From NCBI GenBank assembly GCA_934045075.1, contig OW203725.1, positions 3,267,623 to 3,331,622 on the forward strand: 64,000 nucleotides of DNA. The letters run 5' to 3'. Every line of letters starts with the position of its first letter. Within the stretch, counting starts at the first letter, position 1. This document shows positions 56,275 to 64,000 of this stretch, piece by piece. Made by a program: the position numbers and the translations under genes. The notes under the pieces are model-generated. The model saw nothing but the letters and a program-made list of their open reading frames with translations. It had not been told where the DNA came from and searched no databases. Origin of the DNA: Yponomeuta sedellus (taxonomy: Eukaryota > Arthropoda > Insecta > Lepidoptera > Yponomeutidae).

Positions 56275-56700
56275 TTACCTCACGCCTGTATCCCAGAGGC
56301 GTAGGCAGAGACCAGGGACTGCCACTTGCCGCGATCCTGACAGATCACCTTCGCCTCATCGGGTGTTTTCTCGTGGTCCCATTATTTTGTCCCGTTAACG
56401 GGTCCACGAGGAATAACTATCCCTCGTGGTCCCGTTATCGTCATCAACGGGTCCACGAGGGATAAACTATTTCTCGTAGTCCCGTTAATAAAAATGATGC
56501 CTGCTGTATAAGAATTTTCACCGGCCTGTCACGTTTCTCTCCTCCTTCCGATAGTCATACACTTTCCTGAATATTATAATTATTATTTTTAATTGTACTG
56601 TTTTATTTAAAAAAAGAAGTATTGGGATTGCATGAAGTCATCAACGTTCGTTGGTCGTTGCATGCACACATGCCGTTTACCGGTACTTTTTATAAAATAG
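56275..56700 (-). mobile_element. RTE-like LINE fragment split by an insertion
   Basis: The two halves (56275-56360 and 56643-56700) join into the text seen at 46880-46990. TCATC flanks the insert on both sides. Confidence 0.7.
56361..56637. mobile_element. 277-bp insert with repeated hairpins
   Basis: It starts with a repeat of about 52 bp (CTCGTGGTCCCGTTA at 56370, 56423 and 56473). Part of each unit pairs with AACGGGTCCACGAGG nearby. The flank is a 5-bp TCATC duplication. No inverted ends seen. Confidence 0.6.
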
Positions 56701-56722
56701 ACTTAATAATGCAGCTTAAATA

Positions 56723-57125
56723 ATAATATTGGCCTTTTTGCATCTACGTAATGAGATGATTTATACAGCGTCCAGTGGTATCTTCACTCACACTAGATGG
56801 GTGAAGGGACCACTCCAACGCTGTAGTGCCTGGGTCATGGTTTCATAGATGGTGTAGGCTTGCCCAGCACCTATACCATCCTGACAGCTTAGTCGGCCTA
56901 GCCCACAGGAAAGACTAGTCAATACGTGCGGAGCCAACCAAGCCGCGGGTTTCCTCACGATGTTTTCCTTCACCGTTAGCGTGTGGTATTGCGACTGCAA
57001 ATTCGCAAATGTACGTAACTTTGAAATTAAACAAAGTCATTGGTACATGCCCGCACTCGGGATCGAACCTGGGGCTCTCGCTTGCCAGTCTATGGTTCTA
57101 CCCACTGAGCTACCACCGCTCGGAC
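56723..57125 (-). mobile_element. tRNA-type SINE (box A GTAGCTCAGTGG), full length
   Basis: Minus strand. The head has GTGGTAGCTCAGTGGGTAGA and box B GGTTCGATCCC. The body has AACATCGTGAGGAAACCCGC and TGTGGGCTAGGCCGACTAAG. The exact 12-bp duplication GCAGCTTAAATA lies at 56711-56722 and 57126-57137. Confidence 0.9.
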
Positions 57126-57159
57126 GCAGCTTAAATACACATAATAAAAATATGTCTCA

Positions 57160-57350
57160 CTGGTAGGCTACGAGCCTTCTCTCACAGAGAAAGAGTATGG
57201 GATTAATCACCACGCGTGCCCACCATGAATTGACGCTTCATGTGCTGAGGTATGTGAACACCGTAGCGCTTAAAATAGTCAATCCGCGGTGGGCAAGCGT
57301 GATAATTAAGCCCATATTCTCTCTCTGAGAGAAAGCATATACCCTGCAGT
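57160..57350. mobile_element. Two inverted fragments of the dispersed SINE body
   Basis: 57165-57240 is on the minus strand and 57245-57350 on the plus strand, head to head. The plus part ends at GAGAGAAAGCATATACCCTG. Confidence 0.55.
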
Positions 57351-57840
57351 CGTCATCATCAACCTTATCAGCCCAACGCTGCTCACTGTTGGGTATCTTT
57401 GACGATCCCTTAAAAAATACATCTTACCATCAATGTTTACCTACCTAGACCTACGTACCACCATTTGGCCCGGAAACAAAAAGGCTTCGCTACAGAATCC
57501 TCTCTACAATGCTCAACAGAACAGAGCACAAATAAGATAATGGATAGTTTACATGACTGTGGGGTCTTTGTTACCCATATTCCTTCCTCACACGGGTGTA
57601 TTCCCTGAGGTAATTTGAATGCAGGCTGCGAAGCAGTTCCGTTCTACTTTGGTCCAGTTGTTCTCATCCAATTCAAAAATGTCCCTCTGTCACTACAATC
57701 GTACAGTCGACAATTCTTCATCATTATAATCAGTCAGTGCTAGTCCACTGTTGGACATAGGTCTCTTCCAAGACATGCCGCTGACCTCGATTTTCAGCTC
57801 TTCTCTTCCAGTCACTGCCCACCGCTTTGCAAATGTCTTT
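57351..57840 (-). mobile_element. LINE fragments, decayed
   Basis: GTCCACTGTTGGACATAGGT with CTCTTCCA (57735-57770) is the reversed 3' coding end of a CR1/RTE-type LINE. 57351-57420 has similar text. Between them I see little. Confidence 0.5.
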
Positions 57841-58021
57841 GCTTCACCTGGTCACAGAGTATGCACCGTTTGCCGACAGTTCATCGATCTTTAAACCGTT
57901 AATTATACTCTCGCACTCCCTCGCTGTTTGTTATCAATATATTTTCGATTTCATTATTTATGTACATGCACCACGTACCGACTATATTCTTCATGCCATC
58001 CACTTCATCCAAAGGTTGTCT

Positions 58022-58135
58022 GGAAGAGATCGCTCTTAGCGATAAGACCGCCAATTGTGTAACCTTACTTAGATTTAACAATCATGGTTGTAATATTTTT
58101 CTGGTTGTGCAATAAGTGTTCTCTATCCATCTATA
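58022..58135 (+). mobile_element. LINE 3' UTR
   Basis: GATCGCTCTTAGCGATAAGA, GCAATAAGTGTTCTCTATCC, the same family as the reversed copy at 44283-44425. Confidence 0.7.
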
Positions 58136-58630
58136 CTTTGCAATTTTAAACATTCATGCGCTGTTCTGTGTATAATTAAATGGTTGCTTTACATTATCTT
58201 TGCATTGTTCATCCACTACCTACAAAAATAAATGGGAAATTTTCTAAGTGTAGATATTTGTCACGTAATCGAGTACTAATATAACATGCCCTAATATAAC
58301 ATGATTAGTAACTTGACCTAGAATAAAATAGTGGATATTGCTGGTTATTTATAGGTCCTTATTGGCCTTTACTTTAGCAAATCCCTGTTGTAAAGGGAAG
58401 CTAAAGTATAGGGTTGGCATGATAAACAGAGCAGTTTTTTTATACAGTTAACTTAATTAAACTTTTTCTTATATTTCCAATTATCAAAAAAAACAATGTG
58501 ATGCTTTTGTAACAATTATCCGCTGTTTGCCAAATTTAGCGAAATAAAAAAACGCCTATATATTTGATTCGATTAGTGTCACAAATCGAAACTTAAAAAG
58601 TAAAATGAATTTACACAAAAGTCTATATTT

Positions 58631-59435
58631 ATGCTATTTTTATTTTTAATGCACTAACCCGTGCTAAGGACAAATTTAAAAACCTATTTAGAGGCTAAAA
58701 ATTTCACCCATGCCGGGATTCGAACCCGCAACTTCTGGCTATCCGTGCCAGCGCTCTACCAATTGAGCCAATGGGTGACTCACCGGCATCAGTGAAATTT
58801 CGAACCTCTTTACACTATTCTCTGTATTACGTACAGGCAGCGACATCTGGCTTAAGCAAATTGCATCACTTACAGCCCCAACTACCTACTTTGCAGTTAG
58901 GTTTTACATCGGAACGATATCACTGTACCCACATGATTATACTATTTTTATTTTTAATGCACTAACCCGTGCTAAGATCAAATTTAAAAACCTATTTAGA
59001 GGTTAAAAATTTCACCCATGCCGGGATTCGAACCCGCAACCTCTGGCTATCCGTGCCAGCGCTCTACCAATTGAGCCAATGGGCGACTCACCGGCATCAT
59101 TTTTAGGCTCTAAATAGGTTTTTAAAATTGTCCTTAGCACGGGTGCTAAGTGCATTAAAAATAAAAATAGTATAATCATGTGGGTACAGCGATATCATTC
59201 CCATGTAAAAACCTAACTGCAAAGTAGGTAGTCGGGGCTGTAAGTGATGCAATTTGCTTAAGCCAGATGTCGCTGCCTGTACGTAATACAGAGAATAGTG
59301 TAAAGAGGTTCGAAATTTCACTGATGCCGGTGAGTCGCCCATTGGCTCAATTGGTAGAGCGCTGGGACGGATAGCCAGAGGTTGCGGGTTCGAATCCCGG
59401 CATGGGTGAAATTTTTAGCCTCTAAATAGGTTTTT
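58631..59435 (+). mobile_element. Fold-back tRNA-like element, longest palindrome
   Basis: 805 bp. The left side has two reversed tandem units (period about 309 bp). The right side mirrors one of them, with the centre near 59097. The tRNA-like units are at 58709-58782, 59018-59090 (reversed) and 59333-59407. It ends AAATAGGTTTTT. Flanks AAAGTCTATATTT and AAAGACTATCTTT match at 11 of 13 bases. Confidence 0.85.
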
Positions 59436-59931
59436 AAAGACTATCTTTCTTAATTTGTGCGTGTCCGTACAGAATCCATAAACCTTTTAATGTAATAATA
59501 TAAAATATTTAGAACCATAATTCCATTAGGGTGAAAGCGGAACACAACCTTGCAGTGAAGTTTTGTGCATCGAACAAGGCGAAACAGTTTGGAGAGGCGC
59601 GTACGCTGTACTCCTATTAGAAGTTTTACTTAATGGTTACGATATGGTAACTATTATAGTCGTAAGAAAACCCACATCTACTTTTTTGTAGGTAAAAAAT
59701 ATGTCAGCTAACTATTAAAAACTGTTCATATCACTTGTATCATTTTCTTATCGAATAGTTGGTTCCGGACATACAGAAGACTAGACCAATCAAAGTAGAA
59801 CTTGCACTCCCTCAGGACTCCAAACAAATTCCATTTGAAACGTTGCTTTCTTCCTAAAATTACTTTTGCTGTGGAAAGTACCTATGTACTTCCACAGAAT
59901 TAAGATAAAAAGGTTGCCAAGTTTTGTTTAT

Positions 59932-60074
59932 ACTATTTTTATTTTTAATGCACTAACCCGTGCTAAGGACAAATTTAAAAACAGCTCAATTGGAAGAGCG
60001 CTGGCACGGATAGCCAGAGGTTGCGGGTTCGAATCCCGGCATGGGTGAAATTTTTAGCCTCTAAATAGGTTTTT
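59932..60074 (+). mobile_element. Fold-back tRNA-like element, short
   Basis: 143 bp: the ACTATTTTTATTTTTAATGC end is joined straight to the tRNA-like unit (from AGCTCAATTGGAAGAGCG) and ends AAATAGGTTTTT. The exact 13-bp duplication AAGTTTTGTTTAT lies at 59919-59931 and 60075-60087. Confidence 0.92.
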
Positions 60075-60087
60075 AAGTTTTGTTTAT

Positions 60088-60627
60088 TAGGATTTCTTCA
60101 CTTGTACACACGTTGCTTGAGGTTCTCTGACCTATTAGAGGCTTTCAGTCTTATTTATAAAAATACAATTTCTCTAAAACACTCTTCAGGGGCAGTTCAA
60201 ATCATGGATGCTTACATCTTCCCTACCACAGAATGTGTAAAAAAATTTGCTTTTAAAATTTTCGAATTATGTGTTATCACGGAGGAACAGATTAAAAAAT
60301 GCGATGTTATTTGGCTTGCTACATACTGTCTTAGTCTAGATTATTTTGTTCATTTGTGATATCTTTGTTAAGTTAACAATGGAAACAAAGTATAATTATA
60401 CTAATTTGTAATCAGTACACGTGATTTTACTGTAAAGAGTTATTGTCAATTGGACTGCTTTACGTAGAAACATTCCAACTAGCAGTTAGTAACTTTCGAG
60501 AAAAACGCTTTATAATAATTATTTATAACAATGTATTGTTTCGATGTTCTTGTTCTATAATAGTGATGATGAGACTACAAATTTAAAACGTCTGAACTAA
60601 CTTGCAAAAAAGGAATCTAACACAACT
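60088..60627. other. Unassigned
   Basis: A plus-strand frame at 60102-60359 (85 codons) has no recognised content. Confidence 0.3.
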
Positions 60628-60692
60628 AACATAAACTCACGCCTGTATCCCAGAGGGGTAAGTAGTGACCAGGGAATGCCACTGGCCATAAT
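60628..60692 (-). mobile_element. RTE-like LINE fragment
   Basis: AACTCACGCCTGTATCCCAG, GGAATGCCACTGGCCA. Confidence 0.55.
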
Positions 60693-61129
60693 GTAATACA
60701 AAAAAGCATTTTATTTTTGCAGTTACTTTTTTGTGGGTTGCGATTCTGTGTGACACTGTCCAACTATACCATTATCGGTAAGGTCGACTTCGTGATAGCC
60801 CCTCGGTTCCTTTAATGGCCAGCCGGAGGGGATCGCGATGAGTTCTTTAAGTAATTCTGAATTCTCAAATTGTAACCGTCTTGCAGCTTTTAGTACGTAG
60901 GTACTGTCTGGTGCGGCGCAGTGTTCAGGAATGTTCGGGGTTTGTTTCGTCTTGAAGTAGGTACCTATGTGTAGTACTTCGTGGTAAAATAGTACGATGC
61001 ACCATTGCTAGGGGATGGTTGACGAAAGTTGGTTCTTTAAAAGTTCTACTTGAAATTAAGTCTCTAGCAGGACAGATAAATAAACTTAAAACTTCAACTT
61101 TATTTTTTTTTTTAAATTATGTATCCTAT
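60693..61129. other. Unassigned
   Basis: No repeat or gene recognised. Confidence 0.3.
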
Positions 61130-61280
61130 AAACGTCTCATTGCAGGACACAGGACTTCTCTCAGAGAGAGAATATGGGCTTAATTATCATGCGTGCCCAC
61201 CGCCGATTGGCAATTTCAAGCGCTGAGGTATTTAAACGCTTCAGAAACTGAGGTTTTCTCACGGTCCTTCACCCAATTAT
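61130..61280 (-). mobile_element. Fragment of the dispersed SINE body
   Basis: CTCTCAGAGAGAGAATATGG, GGCAATTTCAAGCGCTGAGG. Confidence 0.6.
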
Positions 61281-61355
61281 TCATAGATGGGTCAAAACCG
61301 TCATGTTTTTCAGAATTGGTCTGAACAGACTATTGCAGCTGTTCTGCACTCACAG

Positions 61356-61704
61356 AGCGCTGGTAGCTCAATGGGTAGAACAATGGACTTGCAAGCAAAA
61401 GACCCAGGTTCGATCTCCAGTGCCGGCTTATACCAATGTCTTTGTAGTTGCAATACCACACCCTAACTGTGGAGGAAAACCTCGCGGGGAATCCCGCGCA
61501 TTGGTTGGCTTTGCACTTATTGATAATTCTTTCGTGTGAGCTGTGCCGAGTAAGCTGTTAGGATGGTATAGGTGCTGGGCAAGCCTACACCATCTAAAGT
61601 CATGTACCAGGCACTGCAGCATCTGAGTGGTTACTTCACCCATCTAGTGTGAGTGAAGATGCCACTGGACGTTTTATAAATCATCTCATTACGTAGATGC
61701 AGAG
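61356..61704 (+). mobile_element. tRNA-type SINE (box A GTAGCTCAATGG), full length
   Basis: Same family as 56723-57125. The head has CTGGTAGCTCAATGGGTAGA, a CTTGCAA loop (TGC, Ala-like) and GGTTCGATCTC. The exact 10-bp duplication GCACTCACAG lies at 61346-61355 and 61705-61714. Confidence 0.9.
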
Positions 61705-62145
61705 GCACTCACAGTATTAATAAGCTGTTTTTTGCGTATGACTGTATGAAACGCATCAGCAATAGCTTTCACAGACATTGTCAGAGCGCTGCATAAAGGA
61801 GGGAGCTTATAAAGCTTATTCCTCCAGAATAGCAGCAATACACTCCTCGATCAATAATCTATCATAATCATAACAAAATGCAACAATTTAAACGAAACGG
61901 AGCTCGCAAATCTGCTCCGTTGGACCCGAGTAACTTGCAACAATTTATCAGTGGGGTCCCTCGGGCTGTAAACAACAGAAGGGAAAGAAAGGAAAGCTTT
62001 AGGTACCCGAGTCTAGGTACCTTGAGTTACTTTTGCCGTACATTTACAATATTTTAATCTACTGTAAAGGCTGTTTTTACAAAAAGCATGATATGTCGCA
62101 CGCACAATTTAATATCGATTTTGAATTATTGTTACAATGAGCAAA

Positions 62146-62188
62146 CAGTAAACTGCAGGCAGATGCTGGATCTGCCTGCAGTTTACTG
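62146..62188. repeat. Perfect 19-bp inverted repeat
   Basis: Arms CAGTAAACTGCAGGCAGAT and its exact complement flank a 5-nt loop GCTGG. Confidence 0.9.
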
Positions 62189-62349
62189 CAGACCATTGAC
62201 GCCTAGAAGGTTCGATTTATGTGCGCGCGTAGACTTGAAGCAGCAACGAAATTAAATCCATGTTTGCCCGTGCAGTTGTCTTTGTACCACAATGCATAAA
62301 CAGAATGTAGGCTCTGGGGTATAGTCTAACTTAGTCCATAGTGTTCAAC

Positions 62350-62527
62350 CCCCAGTACCAATGACTTTGTTTAATTTCAAAGTTACGCACATTTGCTTCA
62401 CGCTAACGGTGAAGGAAAACATCGTGAGGAAACCCGCGGCTTGGTTGGCTCCGCACGTATTGTCTAGTCTTACCTGTGGGCTAGGCCGACTAAGCTGACA
62501 GGATGGTATAAGTGCTTGGCAAGCCTA
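62350..62527 (+). mobile_element. tRNA-type SINE fragment joined to a 5S-SINE
   Basis: Body of the 61356 family (AACATCGTGAGGAAACCCGC to GGCAAGCCTACAT), cut off where the 5S-SINE begins. Confidence 0.7.
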
Positions 62528-62767
62528 CATCTACACTGTTGGGGCACGGGTCTCTTCCTGCATCGCAGGAAGGTTTGGCCATACTCCACCACGGGGGCCA
62601 AGTCCGGGTTGGCGGAGGATTGTAAGACAGCGCGAGCCTTACTGTCAGAAGTTATCAAGCCGCCCATAAGGCCTCTGACATGGCTTAACGACTGTCATTA
62701 TATGACAGCCGGCACCAACGGCTTCACGTGCCTTGCGAGGCACGGAAGCGCTCGGAAAAATGCCACC
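62528..62767 (-). mobile_element. 5S-SINE family copy lacking head and tail
   Basis: From ACTGTTGGGGCACGGGTCTC to CGGAAGCGCTCGGAAAAATG. Confidence 0.75.
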
Positions 62768-64000
62768 AAATATGTCCATGAATATTTACTATTATTACTT
62801 CAGATAAAATTTGGCAGCTGTGACCCATTCTTCTTAGCATATCGATGATAGGTCATCGTGGCGAAAGAATTTGTCAATCGGCGTAAGGGACTCGTTGATT
62901 GTTGCCCAGGGTTCGCCAGACGTACCTACGGACTCAGTGAGTACGTCGTTCGGGGAGGCTCCTTTCATGCACCTCCATCAGTCCACCTATTATGAACCGT
63001 GTTTTCTTCAAGGGTAATCTTCTGTTTGATGCACATTGACTGAAACAAGGAAAACGACGCCATCGATTAATAACAAGCGAGTAGCCTGTTATCTAAATTA
63101 GGAGGTGCCAGTAAAAACTGCAGCTTATGGCTGCCGTTCCCTGCAGATAGATACGTCAAATGGGTGTCGTCAAGGGGCTATAAATTCCATGCACTTATCG
63201 TCCTTTGTGGATCAGGGAAGCTTCACGGCATGTTTCGTAGACGGTAACGTTTTAGGGAGCGATAACCTATCGATGCTCGTGAATGTTTTAACGATAGAAT
63301 GAATAGGACAAACTAATTTATTTTTCATCCAAAAATGTTGCACGCTCTACCTACAGATATATTGTCAATTCAATTCAATTCTTTGCTGCGATTAATTACT
63401 GTGTAAATTACATGTCTTATTTAACTATTATGCGTAAAGTTTCATATGATTTTTAGATTAATATAATAACGATTATTATTATCGCATATAAAATAAAATT
63501 GTCCGGTACACCACATCAACAAAACTCTGCGTATATGGGATGAGTTGCGAAGAATGTCTACTTAAGTACCTACCTACCTACGTCTTAAGCGTTTTTTTGG
63601 TCACTAATTGATTTCAATAAATTTAAAGGAACTTTCCTCCTGCTGGAGTAATAAAAGAAGTATGCAAGCGTTTAGAAATTTGTTGCTAATTGAAATATCA
63701 CAGGCGCTTAAAATAAAACGTATTTTTAGAAAATCTAAAGAGCTCCTTTGATGAGATTTAAATCTTCCAAAACATAAGGGTTTCAACCTATTTAAAAACT
63801 TATTTCACTAATTGAAATTCCAACTCGATTGCTTATTTCAACAAAGTAAACAAAGCCGTGACTACTTTGTCGTTGAACCATAAAAATGCGCAGAAAAACA
63901 TTTATCGCCAAATTGATCCGTCCCCTAAAAGGGCCTAAATGACCGATTTTTAGGGACCATTTAACTTAATGTATTTAGCAAGGAAAGGGTGTATACCGAT
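62768..64000. other. Unassigned
   Basis: A plus-strand frame at 63105-63302 has no recognised content. Otherwise AT-rich and featureless to me. Confidence 0.3.

Noticed and set aside
15649..60074. CRISPR-like or satellite array
   Set aside because: The repeats are dispersed in both orientations with target duplications, not regularly spaced.

Overview
The window looks like AT-rich, repeat-dense, largely intergenic DNA of a lepidopteran (moth or butterfly). The evidence is the mix of elements: Pol III-type SINE heads with typical lepidopteran bodies, RTE/CR1/Jockey-like LINE 3' ends, A-TC...CTAG-T Helitrons, mariner, and many small TA-flanked inverted-repeat elements. There is no bacterial gene organisation, and I see no rRNA or tRNA gene that looks functional.

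Layout. 0-8.2 kb holds broken LINE fragments, a three-unit tandem array, a 1-kb palindrome and the first copies of a SINE whose head resembles 5S rRNA. 8.2-12.7 kb holds an internally deleted mariner and two P-element-like transposons (THAP-type first exon, inverted ends, exact 8-bp target duplications). 13.5-25.2 kb is a nest of SINEs, small DNA elements and long palindromes. 29.2-30.5 kb is a nearly complete mariner with two coding breaks. 33.4-37.8 kb is an apparently intact two-ORF LINE (PHD finger plus FP-type ORF1, endonuclease plus reverse transcriptase ORF2). 39.8-45.0 kb carries the only convincing host-type gene: five exons whose splice phases all agree, giving a predicted 289-residue protein with an arginine/serine-rich middle. 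A second small candidate gene follows at 45.47-45.85 kb. 46-62.8 kb is again SINE- and LINE-rich, and the last 1.2 kb shows nothing I can name.

Two repeat families dominate. (1) A 5S-rRNA-like SINE, about 360 bp when full length, with 17 copies or fragments; seven have exact target-site duplications of 8-12 bp. (2) A fold-back element built round a tRNA-like Pol III promoter, with about 17 copies or fragments. Its insertions share the same two ends, have 8-16 bp duplications, but vary greatly inside and often form near-perfect hairpins. One end of this family coincides with a T5 run just downstream of the tRNA-like unit, which could be a Pol III terminator. At least three further tRNA-type SINE families are present. 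The fold-back family, the 5S SINE and the P-like elements are the best candidates for something little described. The five-exon gene is the best candidate for an unannotated host gene.
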